Shown here in pieces: positions 19,581 through 28,054 of a DNA stretch of 29,010 nt. The position numbers were made by a program, and so were the translations under genes. This DNA is from Silene noctiflora (Eukaryota; Streptophyta; Magnoliopsida; Caryophyllales; Caryophyllaceae). The stretch's first letter is position 1; each line of letters starts with the position of its first letter. The DNA is taken from the NCBI GenBank assembly GCA_009801015.1, contig VHZZ01001051.1:61623-90632 (forward strand), written 5' to 3'. The notes beneath the pieces were generated by a model that saw only the letters and a program-made list of their open reading frames with translations, did no database searches and was not told where the DNA came from.

Positions 19581-19748
19581 TCTACTTACTCGGTCCTCTA
19601 AACTCGCTACATACTAGGTCTCATATATATTGCACTTGGTCCAGCTAACAGTTATGCTTTACTCACGAGTGGTCTCCTATCAAGCCTAAGGGTGTTGTCA
19701 CGCATCCCAAGGTTCCTTAATTGGTCTTCAAAATATCTGGGTATTACA

Positions 19749-20094
19749 GTTGGATATGACCATCTCCATTATAGGAAATATTCTCCATTAATGACGCCAT
19801 TGATTGCCTCCTTAATTACGGTCTTAATTGCTCTTTAATAGCCCTTTCCTAATTAGTATATTCCACATTATTGCTCGTCTTAATTGTCATATAATGCAAT
19901 ATTTAGTATCCAAATGTGAATAAATATCTTTGACCTAGTCAAATGTTGACCTTACATTTGATTCTTATATCCTCTGATGCCTTACGCCAAGCCTTGATTG
20001 CTACGCCGATCTGACCTGAACGATACTGTTATGCTAAGTTCTATATACCCTGGCGGTAATTGAAAATATAAGGCCCAACAACAACCCACAACAT
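19749..20094. other. Flank of the outer element, unassigned
   Basis: AT-rich sequence starting at the outer element's right boundary (GTTGG would be the target-duplication half). No gene seen. Confidence 0.4.
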
Positions 20095-20738
20095 TGCTTA
20101 TCTTCCTCAGGCACTATTTCCCCCAGAAGTTCACCTTCATGGGGTTTCATCTGGATCGGAACCTTCTGCACATCATGCTTGACCAACTCTACTTCCGGAC
20201 TCCACTCCTTAATAATAACTGATTTATTACCAAAGAGAAGGTTCCTAGTGTTGAGAACAGTTTGCTACTGCGCCTTCATTTTAAAATGAATTGAACCAAG
20301 AAAATCCCATTCTGAAAGAAAGAGGCCTTGTCAATCCTATTACTTTGTCATACCCTCTTAATAAACCCAGTAATCACACTGCTGGGTGGATTCGCACCAA
20401 TTATATAACAGAAAACAGCAGTTGACCAAAATAGAATCTTGCCTTCTACATCCGATTTTGATAGCTTAAGCAAAGGCCGATCCAAAGACTCTGCATCCCC
20501 GACATCAACACCATCTTAATATTCCACAGCTTCTTCAATGGGATAAAACCCCGCCTCAAAACGCAATGGAGTAACCCTAAGAGAAGGTTTCCTTGCAGAT
20601 TTAGGCGACACCGATATATTATTACTCATTCTAGTACTAGCAGAATTAAGATATGACCTTTTTTTGTTGATTATTAGCTATATTAATTACAAGATTTATT
20701 TAGATTATTAGGTGACTTCTTAGTCTTCGCCGTTGCAT
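20095..20738 (-). pseudogene. Decayed DUF4283-type protein (LINE ORF1-like)
   Basis: The minus strand reads through ATG codons at 20738 and 20629 into MSNNISVSPKSARKPSLRV, then FWSTAVFCYIIGANPPSSVI, GFIKRV, NRIDKASFFQNGIFLVQF, and after a one-base shift NKSVIIKEWSPEVELVKHDV. The pattern G-x-N-P...V-x-x-F...W...Q-N-G-x-F-L-V-x-F...K-x-W-x-P matches DUF4283, the N-terminal domain of many plant LINE ORF1 and zinc-knuckle proteins. Stops include a TAA at codon 38 after the second ATG and a TGA where a Trp is expected. The frame loses similarity at about 20110. No ORF2 follows on the minus strand, so this is a fragment. It is in the opposite orientation to the LINE at 24181. Confidence 0.6.
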
Positions 20739-21573
20739 AAGAGTAAGTCGTCAATTAGAATTTAGGGAATTTCTCTCTTCAGATTCTCTCTTATCTCGTG
20801 ATAAATTTTAGCATATTAATGGTCAAAATTTTACAAATTTAACTAAAAAATATCAGATAGGAAGATGTTAATTGCGAAATGAAGCGAGTAACAATCAAAC
20901 CATTAAATTTTTAATATACTTAAAAGTTTATCAAAGAAAAATAAAAAATGATGGAATTGAGTCTATATGGCTAGTTCCTTGTTCTTGTTTTTCTTTATTT
21001 TATTTTAATTTTACTTATTTTCAGTTTTATAAGTATAGTTATACTTCAAATAAGTATAGTTCGATTCAAATTACACCATTTCCGTATTAAAAATGGGGTC
21101 TAGTGTAACCAAATTAGTTTATGAGTTAGTACTAGTTTTATTTTATTTCAACTAGAATATTGTATTTTAGAGTTTAATGAAAAAAAATTAAAGTTTGATT
21201 AAATATTTTAATGATTGGATAATGATTTAATGAAAAAAAATCTCTGTTTTTTTTCTTTATTTAAGAATATGCATTTTGAAGGGAAAACATTTTATTTTTA
21301 TTTTTCTCTTAGTATAGGGGATGATGTATCACAAATTTCCGTGTCTTAAGTTTAAGATGGGTTAAATAATAACCCAACTGCATAGATAAGGACAAACATT
21401 TTATTATTCCCTAAGCAATTCACATTTGTCTTGAGGCAGACTAGTTAGGGAAGTATATAACAAGGGGATTATGTTTTAGGGTAGCTTTATAAAAGCGAAA
21501 TTGTGAATTCATAAGTGTTACCTAAGACGGATACTTTGTCTTAAATGTTAAAAAGGGTCAAACGCTACTACAT

Positions 21574-21637
<64 letters not shown>

Positions 21638-22090
21638 TTCCTGAAAACAAGGTACTTCTATGTAATTAAATAAATCTTTACAAATTAATTATACTATATA
21701 GTTTTAATCGATAGCGTTGTATGATAGATTTGAACAAGGGACTTCAATGTAAATATTATATAGTTTTGGTTAAAATATAAATTTAGAGAATATTAGGATA
21801 TGGCGATTTTCCTTAAAATAAACATGCTTCACTCATGATATTAATTAGTATAAAGAATTTTAATTATTTAACATAGACAAATATAATCTAAGTATTTTAT
21901 ATTTTGGAAACTATTAAAAGGTAAATAAATCAGGCTAGATTTCTAAAAAAATATAATATTTCATAATTATTTCGATTTGATTTAATGCATATATGTAATA
22001 TATTTCTATACATATATAAGTCTCTTAAGTTGCATGCCTAAATAGTAAAAGTAATTCTGTTATAGTGGAAAAAATTGTAGTAACATTGAA
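20739..22090. other. AT-rich non-coding stretch
   Basis: No supported gene. It contains the AT microsatellite at 21578-21638. Two loosely similar segments occur near 21648 and 21734 (ACAAGGTACTTCTATGTAA against ACAAGGGACTTCAATGTAA). Confidence 0.4.
21578..21638. repeat. AT dinucleotide microsatellite
   Basis: About 30 AT units with one ACAT interruption near 21611. It is probably polymorphic. Confidence 0.9.
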
Positions 22091-22557
22091 TCCCCTATAT
22101 ACTAAAAGTTTAACAAAACTCCAATTTTTCCCGTTCAAGTTTCTCCCATAATTATTCAACTTCTAATAGTGGTCCCCACTCTCATTAATTAATCTCATTA
22201 TTATCCTCTTTATATTTACATGCTATAAATAAATAAAATCTTTCTTAATATATTTCTTTACTCAAAACATTATCAGTTAATGTTTAATTATCTATGCTTT
22301 TAGTGGATGTAAATATGTAATAATATAATATCATTCTCTTTATAAACAATGTTGACAAAATAGTATTCACAGAACACACAAATCTTATTCAGGGTAAAAC
22401 TATTGAATCTTCTATTTTACAACTCATCATATGAGACACAACGATAGTATAGTTTCTCATTAAATTTTAAAATGAGTTAAATTACTGTAAATTAATTGTT
22501 AAAAACTCTAATATCCTCGTCTAAAAAAGTCGTGCATTTGCACGGAAACTATACTAG
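22091..22557 (+). mobile_element. Non-autonomous Helitron
   Basis: The 467-bp unit begins TCCCCTATATACTAAAAG after an A and ends CTAG (22554-22557) before a T. These are the TC...CTRR termini and A|T target expected for Helitrons. A hairpin CGTGCATTTGCACG (22531-22544) sits 10 bases before the end, the usual position of the Helitron terminator. No Rep/helicase frame is present. Confidence 0.75.
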
Positions 22558-22597
22558 TATATAGTAATATGATAGTAATCACTCATTTGAATAGTGA

Positions 22598-22790
22598 ACG
22601 GGAGTAGTGAAATTATCAATATTAATGCGGCAGTAGTGAAAGTAAAAATAATTACGGCGGCTGTAATGAAAATAACAGTAGTAATAACGAATGTAATAAA
22701 ATTAACAATATTAACAACAAAAAGAAAGTATATATGAATAATGAGTTGACCAATCGATTTAAGTAGAATATTAATAACGGGAGTAGTGAA
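22598..22790 (+). repeat. Degenerate ACGGGAGTAGTGAA repeat
   Basis: ACGGGAGTAGTGAA occurs exactly at 22598-22611 and 22777-22790. Between them are diverged versions (GCGGCAGTAGTGAA, GCGGCTGTAATGAA, ACGAATGTAATAAA) about 26-30 bp apart, separated by AT-rich spacers. It starts 40 bp after the Helitron end and could belong to a larger, older Helitron. Confidence 0.6.
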
Positions 22791-23287
22791 TTTGTTTCAT
22801 AATTTATTTTATCGTAGTTTTAAGATATGGCATAGAAAAATATATTAATGATAAATTTATGAGTTATGCAACTTCAATGTAGTTTTATTTTAGTTTTATT
22901 TAATTGAACATAAATTTTAATGCTAAATAAAGGTAGTCTGGGCGGAGCCGGACACCAACACTAGTTGTAGCAATAAAGACAACAAATTTGGTATATTTTA
23001 GGCAACTTATCATATTTTGATATGCATTTAACCCGTCAATCGTTTTAAGCTTTAGAAGGATAATTTGCGTTTTAAGTAGAATTGGTGTTGGGACTTGTGA
23101 ATTTGGGAAAGACTTTAAAAGCGTAAAAATAGTTAGTGCGTAATTTGGGCACGTGTAAAAGGGTCTATATTTTAGCAAGGCACTGCATTAACACGTGCCA
23201 AATCATCTTTAACATAATCGGATGACCATACTCTTGGGACCTTGGGCCTTGGCAATACGACCCACATGGGCACGTATAATAATAGAG
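22791..23287. other. Non-coding stretch
   Basis: No gene supported. A separated inverted repeat GGCACGTGT (23148-23156)/ACACGTGCC (23191-23199), each arm holding CACGTG, is the only structure noted. Confidence 0.4.
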
Positions 23288-23314
23288 CAGTCCTTCTGTT
23301 CCGTTTGATAATTA

Positions 23315-23545
23315 CTCCCTCTGTTACGGTCAACAGTTTACAATTGCTCCATACACGATTATTAAGGTAAGGAGAGATGAATGAGTTTACACTTATTAAA
23401 AAACATCAAAACCAATTTGAAATGAGATGAAATGTAATGATCCCCACCCACATGAGTTGTTTTATTTACTAGGAAAGGAAAGTGTAACTATTGACTGAAA
23501 CACCCAAAAACGAAAAGTGTAAAATATTGACCGCGACAGAGGGAT
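23315..23545. mobile_element. Stowaway-type MITE
   Basis: The left end CTCCCTCTGTTACGGTCAA and the right end (inward TCCCTCTGTCGCGGTCAA) form terminal inverted repeats of the CTCCCTCNGTCCCGG kind. TA dinucleotides lie at 23313-23314 and 23546-23547. Length is about 231 bp, with no coding sequence, as expected for Stowaway elements mobilised by mariner-like transposases. Confidence 0.7.
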
Positions 23546-23552
23546 TATCATT

Positions 23553-23665
23553 GAGAACAAGAGCTAGCTCAAGTGGTAAGAGCTCTCTTACCCCAACCAT
23601 GAAGTTGGGGGTTCGATTCTCACCCGCGACATAGTGCGCTCATTTGAACAAAAAAAAAAAAAAAA
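23553..23665 (+). mobile_element. tRNA-derived SINE with 17-bp target duplication
   Basis: The 113-bp element has a tRNA-like body with an A box TAGCTCAAGTGG (23565-23576) and a B box GGTTCGATTC (23610-23619), 33 bases apart. These form an internal RNA polymerase III promoter. GCTC/GAGC can form the D stem; CCCCAAC/GTTGGGG is a perfect 7-bp stem. It ends in 17 consecutive A. ACAGAGGGATTATCATT (23536-23552) and ACAGAGGAATTATCATT (23666-23682) are the duplicated target, 16 of 17 identical. Mobilisation would depend on LINE proteins. It is very short for a plant SINE and has almost no tRNA-unrelated body. Confidence 0.8.
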
Positions 23666-23867
23666 ACAGAGGAATTATCATTTTTTTATTTATAGGCGTA
23701 TTAGTCAATAGTTATCATTTTTATTTATAGCGAATGTTACCTTGCAAATGCTCATGTGCAAGTGGTATATTTGTGGTTCAAAATTATTATTAAAATGCTT
23801 TCTCTCATACTTCTTTGATCATTGCGTCGAATTTAATCGATAACCAATGATTGGGACGGAGGGAGTA

Positions 23868-24180
23868 CAAATTAATCTATGATTTTTGCGCCTATTTTTA
23901 TTAGTGAAACAAAAGTGCAAGTGCGTAACAGTCAACTTTAGAAATTAACTCATAACGTGGGTTTAAACATCATCAACATTAAAATCGTCTTTATAACTTC
24001 TTGTTACCTGAAAAAAAAAATATGTCTTAGAAAAAGGAGGGTAAACCACTATCTTATTTGCGATTTGGCGTAAAAGCCACTCCATATGACTATAAAAAAA
24101 ACCATAGAGTAGAACTCTCTATTTAAGGAATAAGTAAATATGGAGTATATGAAGTTTTTGGGTCTTATTGTGCTGATGTT
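23868..24180. other. Non-coding stretch before the LINE
   Basis: No gene seen. It may include LINE 5' sequence, but no boundary or zinc knuckle is recognisable. Confidence 0.35.
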
Positions 24181-24472
24181 GAAATGAGGGAGGGAGGGGG
24201 GAGATATGAAGGGAGGGGTTCGGTTGAGGTTACGGCTCCTGAGGGAGTTGGAGGGGGACCGAGAAGTTGGAAGAGGTTGGCAAAGACAGGGATAGAGGGG
24301 GGGGGGGGNGCACACGGAGACGGCTAATGGTAGTGAGCAGGAGGGATGGAATATTGGTATGGAGGAGCCAGTGATGGGAGAGGTCGTGAAGCGGTTGAAG
24401 GTTCGTTCAGACGAGGGCGTCTTAGTACCTGAGGCGGAGGTCGACGGTCGTCATCCCCGTCGGGCGCAATGA
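24181..24472 (+). pseudogene. LINE ORF1, C-terminal end
   Basis: ORF1 of plant LINEs encodes an RNA-binding protein. One frame reads RGSVEVTAPEGVGGGPRSWKR up to the G run at about 24297-24310. Another, from about 24311, reads to KRLKVRSDEGVLVPEAEVDG and a Pro-Arg-Arg-Ala-Gln end with TGA at 24470-24472. The switch occurs inside a run of about 12 G with an ambiguous base at 24309, so it may be a sequencing artefact. The stop overlaps the ORF2 start by ATGA. The DUF4283 and zinc-knuckle parts are not found upstream. Confidence 0.6.
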
Positions 24473-25955
24473 ATATCATAAGCGTCAAATGTCGGAGATG
24501 GAGGCCCCGGCCATATTGTGAAACCAAATTATGTGAAACCAAATTATGTGCGCTCCGTGCTATAGTGCAGATGGAGGCCCCGGCCATATTGTTCTTATGT
24601 GAAACCAAATTATGTGGTCGTGAAATGAGGAGAGTGAAGGAGAGGTTGGATGGTTACTTTCCTATGGAAGTAGATAGTGTTGGAAGATCAGGGGGCTTAG
24701 TGATGCTATGGAAGAAGGAGGTGGATCACGTGTTTATGTCAGCTTATGTTCATTATATGAATTTTATTATCCGTGGAGATATGGGGGAATTTTGGGTTAC
24801 GGGTTTTTTATGGTTGGCCGGCTGTGTCGGATAGACATCTTTCATGGGAGATTCTTACGCTGCTGGGTAGACAATCTAATTTGTCGTGGGTGTGTATTGG
24901 TGACTATAATGAAATCCTGTTTTATACGGAGATGAAGGGGGGAAGCCGACCTCAGTGACAAATGAATAACTTTCGTGTAATTTTTGATGAGTGTGGGTTA
25001 AGGGATGTTCCACGGGAGGGGTATAATTTCTCGTTTGATAATGGACAAGTTGGAGATGCAAATCGACAAAGTATGATCGATAGAGCTTTATCTTCATCAT
25101 CGTGGTCAAACATGTTTCCGTTTGCCAAGCTCTATTATCTTGTTAGAAGTATTCTGATCATGCGCCGATCAAGCTTGTGTTAAATAGAAACAAGTGCAAA
25201 GAGGTAAGGAAATGGAATTTAAAGTTTGAACAGATTTTGATCGGAGAGAAGGGTTGTGGAGAGGGTGTGCAGCATGGGGTTGAAATGGTGCTTGGTCGGT
25301 GTTTTGGAGGAGTGTGGGGGGGAGTTACGAGCATGGAAGGGAACTAATATTAATAATATTTGGAGTAACATTGGGCGGAAACATAAACAGTTAGGGAGGT
25401 TGAATGAAGGGGGGAGAACTGAGGAGAATGTGAGGAGAAGACAGAAATTAGTGGTGGAGTTGGCTGAGTTGAAAATGCATGAGGAACAATATTGAAGGCA
25501 ACGGTTGTGAGCTCTGTGGCTGAAGGACGGGGATAAGAACACGAAGTTTTTTCATACACGAGCTAGTGAACGGAAATGGAAGAATTTTATAGCGAAGCTT
25601 ATTGATGATGATGGGGTTACGAGGAGTGGGGATGAGGCTGTTGCAAATGTGGCGGATTCTTATTTTACTCAGCTATTCATGTCGTCTGAACCAAATAAAA
25701 TTGATGATGTGTTATAGGGCAAAGGACAGGGTGTGACGGACGCGATGAATGCTAACTTGCAACGAGATTACAATGAAGAGGAAGTGATCGAGGCTTTGAA
25801 TCAGATGAATCCACTGAAGACTCTGGTTCCGGATGGTATGAATGGGTTATTTTATCAAACCTACTGGAAGCTGTTGGACCGGATGTGATCAGCACCGTCA
25901 TTGTTATTCTATGCAACCAGAAATCACCAAAAAGAGCTGAATAAAACAAACATTC
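24469..25955 (+). pseudogene. LINE ORF2: endonuclease and start of reverse transcriptase
   Basis: ORF2 nicks target DNA and reverse-transcribes the LINE RNA. ATG at 24469 begins MNIIS. Endonuclease landmarks are FLCETKLC (about 24594-24617), IGDYNEIL (about 24898-24921) after a frameshift near 24790-24830, and SDHAPIKL (about 25155-25178). The linker holds LKDGDKNTKFFHTR (about 25520-25561), then a Pro-Lys...Val-Pro-Asp-Gly-Met motif and LFYQTYWKL at about 25848, the entry to RT. Disabling lesions include frameshifts near 24830, 25145, 25240 and 25875, and stops at 24956-24958, 25493-25495 and 25718-25720. A local duplication adds extra copies of the CETKLC segment near the N-terminus. The rest of RT is cut off by the LTR at 25956. 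Confidence 0.85.
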
Positions 25956-26512
25956 TGTAACACCCCCATACACCAAGGTGTTTTACCAAGACCCCCTTAG
26001 CATACAGAAATGCTACCATCTCGGTTACCCGTGGTACAGTAGATCAAAAGAAACCATTAAGAAACAACATTTAAAGAGTAAAGTTAAAGTGATACTTATC
26101 CAAAACCAAAATTCCTCAAAGTGAGGTACAATCGTCTCAAAATTAGAATAATAAAACCAAATACCAAAAATACAGAAATCAAACTATCCTAAGACACAGC
26201 GGAAGACTAGCTACGAGACTCACTGGTGACTCCATCCCAAGCAACCCGCGAACTATCCAAGCCATACCTGTCAATCATCTGCTCACCACCCCCGAATGGA
26301 TCATCACAGATACAAAAATATAACGGGGTCAGTTACTGCATAACACAATAAATCAATCATAATACCACATCACACTCCTCCAACACCACCAACACCATAC
26401 ATTTGACTACACACCAAGTGTGTAGCTCTGCCAGTGAGGACCGCATCCTTTACCACCTAAGCCCTGCTCACATCATAGAGCGTAAAACTCATTGATCCTT
26501 AATGTGCATATC

Positions 26513-26538
26513 CCCCTTGTGACGGGAACCACAAGGGG
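26513..26538 (-). other. LTR hairpin, second Tekay subfamily
   Basis: CCCCTTGTG (26513-26521) and CACAAGGGG (26530-26538) form a perfect 9-bp stem around an 8-base loop. The flank AATGTGCATA corresponds to the flank of the hairpins at 8030-8055 and 8830-8856, but the stem bases differ. Confidence 0.6.
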
Positions 26539-27128
26539 CGAACAAGGGCATGAAGCCATTCCCGAAAATAGAATCCACTCAGCCGAGGGCACACCTCGCG
26601 AACCACATACAATACACAACCATAATAATAATCATGCCAACACAGTAAATTAACCAATGTCTCAGTCATGCTCATATATCACATCGTCACAATTGCATAT
26701 ACAATAACTGAGTAGGGAAAATCCTACCTGATATGGAATTCACGAAGCAAACGCAGCAAGTCAGAATCTTTCCTCTACAAAGTCACCTCCTATACAATTA
26801 AACATCCAATTACAAATAATTCAACCATTACTCCCAAAAACCCCCAACTTACCCAATTAGGGTTTAAACAAATTTACATAAATAACATAAAACTAGTACT
26901 AGAATCTTACCCTCGACACGACGAACGCAGTGATATCAAAAGCCCCAAAAGATAAGAACTCTAGCCCTTGATTTGAGACTAAAAGGAGAAGTAGATCTAC
27001 GTTGTTTAGGTTTTGTGAAAAGTTGTAAAGAGTAAAAGTAAAACTGATGAAAAGATGCGTCGTTATAATAAAATAACCTCTCCTTTTTACTTTAAAATCA
27101 AACCAGGTAAAACCCGTAACTCACAGCT

Positions 27129-27270
27129 ACTCGATCGAGTAACTAATGTACTCGATCGAGTAACCCCTACTCGATCGAGTTGACCCAACTCGGTCGAGTA
27201 TCTAACGAGCAGAACATTGCCAGAATCTGATTCTTACTTACTCGATAGAGTACCGTCTACTCGACAGAGT
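27129..27270 (-). promoter_or_regulatory. Phased ACTCG-NN-CGAGT array, second Tekay LTR
   Basis: Copies start at 27129, 27150, 27169 and 27188, then 27240 and 27259. Steps are 21, 19 and 19 bp, a gap of 52 bp, then 19 bp. Three copies are the perfect palindrome ACTCGATCGAGT. A TATA-like TATTATAA lies at 27064-27071 on the minus strand. Confidence 0.6.
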
Positions 27271-27301
27271 ACTCAAAGGTTATAAAACATGGTGTATTAC
27301 A

Positions 27302-27340
27302 GTCTTCCCTCTTTAAAAACGAACTTCGTCCCCGAAGTTC
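27302..27340 (-). other. Polypurine tract and hairpin, second Tekay element
   Basis: On the minus strand AAAGAGGGAAGAC abuts the LTR (27302-27314). GAACTTCGGGGACGAAGTTC lies at 27321-27340, identical to 7202-7221. Confidence 0.85.
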
Positions 27341-27523
27341 AAACCCAAACCGAAAACAGAACTCCACATACTCAACCACACAACCAACTACCTACAACCC
27401 AACATAAAACTCAAAACACGACACTAGCAACCCGAAAACATACTTAAGACTCGACCAAGACTGCAACAAAACTTATATAGAAACTCATGCGATCATCTCC
27501 TACCCTCCCTTAAAGAAACAAGG
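27341..27523 (-). other. 3' untranslated region of the second Tekay element
   Basis: Non-coding sequence between the chromodomain stop and the hairpin, A/C-rich on the plus strand. Confidence 0.5.
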
Positions 27524-28054
27524 TTACGTCCCCGTAACCAAACATACCTGCTCAAAAAAATGAGGATAACGCTCTTTCATGGCCTCTTCTGCCTCCCAAG
27601 TCGCTTCATATACATTGTGGTTAGACCACAACACCTTAAGCAGCACCGTCTCCCCATTCCTAGTCTTGCGAACCTTGCGATCCAAGACTTCCCTAGGCAT
27701 CTCCACATAGGTTAAGGACTCATTTAACTCGATGTTTTCAACTTCTAGCACATGAGAAGGATCACTCACATACTTACGGAGTTGAGACACATGAAAGACA
27801 TTATGCACTCGATCCAAAGCTGGTGGTAAAGCTAAACGATTTGTAACTTCACCCACACGATCCAAGATCTCATACGGGCCAATAAACTTCTGGCTTAACT
27901 TCCATTTCTTACCAAATCTCATCACCCCACGTATGGGTGACACCTTCAGCAACACCTTATCCCCAACTTGGAGCTCGATGTCCCGACGATGCAAGTCTGC
28001 ATAACTCTTTTGTCGGTCCTGAGCCGCTTTCATCTTTTGCCGGATTAGCCTCAT
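27524..28054 (-). pseudogene. pol: Integrase C-terminus and chromodomain, truncated
   Basis: An open frame of 176 codons with no internal stop. Residues 1-55 are the end of the integrase core/linker (KSYADLHRRDIELQVGDKVL). GPYEI at 59-63 is the GPY/F module, and VHNVFHVSQLRKYVSDPSH lies at 83-101. About 118-170 is a chromodomain with VLWSNHNVYEATWEAEEAMK. The Met at 28054 is not the true start: it is created at a breakpoint where similarity to the first element's integrase ends. Intact reading suggests a younger copy than the element at 411-8613. Confidence 0.9.

Larger units (their letters stand above)
1..19748 (-). mobile_element. Outer LTR retrotransposon on the minus strand, apparently without gag-pol
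   Basis: The element is defined by two related LTRs in minus orientation: a 5' LTR at 17973-19748, and a 3' LTR split into 159-410 and 8614-9911. The 5' LTR is followed on the minus strand by a primer site TGGTATCAAAGC (17958-17969). A polypurine tract on the minus strand adjoins the 3' LTR at 9912-9926. These are the hallmarks of a Ty3 element of the Tekay/Del type. The 8.06-kb interior has no recognisable gag, protease, RT or integrase. It carries a decayed ATHILA ORF-1-like frame in the sense direction and at least two later insertions (a hAT and a Tat-like LTR). It is therefore probably a non-autonomous, large-derivative-type element, or one whose coding region was lost. The left end and the target duplication are outside the window. 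Confidence 0.75.
17973..19748 (-). repeat. 5' LTR of the outer element
   Basis: The plus strand reads TGTAACACC at 17973 and GGTATTACA at 19748, giving 1776 bp. The primer site adjoins at the left, which fixes minus orientation and 5' identity. It aligns with the split copy at 159-410/8614-9911. U3 is at the right end. Confidence 0.9.
23290..23865. mobile_element. Possible outer Stowaway-type MITE
   Basis: The right end, read inward, is CTCCCTCCGTCCCAATCATT with a TA following at 23866-23867. This is the standard Stowaway terminus. The left end, TCCTTCTGTTCCGTTTGAT (23291 on), is a diverged partner and its flank reads CA, not TA. If real, it was later hit by the inner MITE and the SINE. Confidence 0.4.
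24181..25955 (+). mobile_element. L1-type LINE, interrupted in the reverse transcriptase
   Basis: The end of ORF1 and the front of ORF2 (endonuclease and start of RT) are present in plus orientation. The sequence stops at 25955, where an LTR begins. The last readable LINE residues, NKTNI, fall in a conserved RT segment, so the break is an insertion, not a natural end. The 5' end is not defined. Confidence 0.85.
25956..27301 (-). repeat. 3' LTR of the second Tekay element
   Basis: The plus strand reads TGTAACACCCCC at 25956 and GGTGTATTACA at 27301, 1346 bp. Shared blocks with the first element's LTR include the segment around TACACACCAAGTGTGTAG (26409-26426) and the terminal TGTAATACACC. Confidence 0.9.
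25956..28054 (-). mobile_element. Second Tekay-type element, 3' part
   Basis: In minus orientation, 28054 to 27524 encodes the integrase C-terminus and chromodomain. A conserved hairpin and polypurine tract follow, then the 3' LTR (25956-27301). The element inserted into the LINE, so CATTC (25951-25955) is the candidate target-duplication half. The remainder of the element is missing because new sequence begins at about 28054. LTR and protein are the same family as the element at 411-8613, but a different subfamily. Confidence 0.9.

Noticed and set aside
21340..21540. Possible MITE around GGGTTAAATAATAACCC and TAAGACGGATAC words
   Set aside because: No matching terminal repeats or target duplication could be paired confidently.
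23553..23640. A functional tRNA gene
   Set aside because: It has A and B boxes and a D-stem, but the arms do not fold into a full cloverleaf with an acceptor stem. It ends in poly(A) with a 17-bp target duplication, so it is a SINE.
25219..25542. Minus-strand open frame of 107 codons
   Set aside because: It is antisense to LINE ORF2 linker sequence. The sense strand shows the LINE protein.
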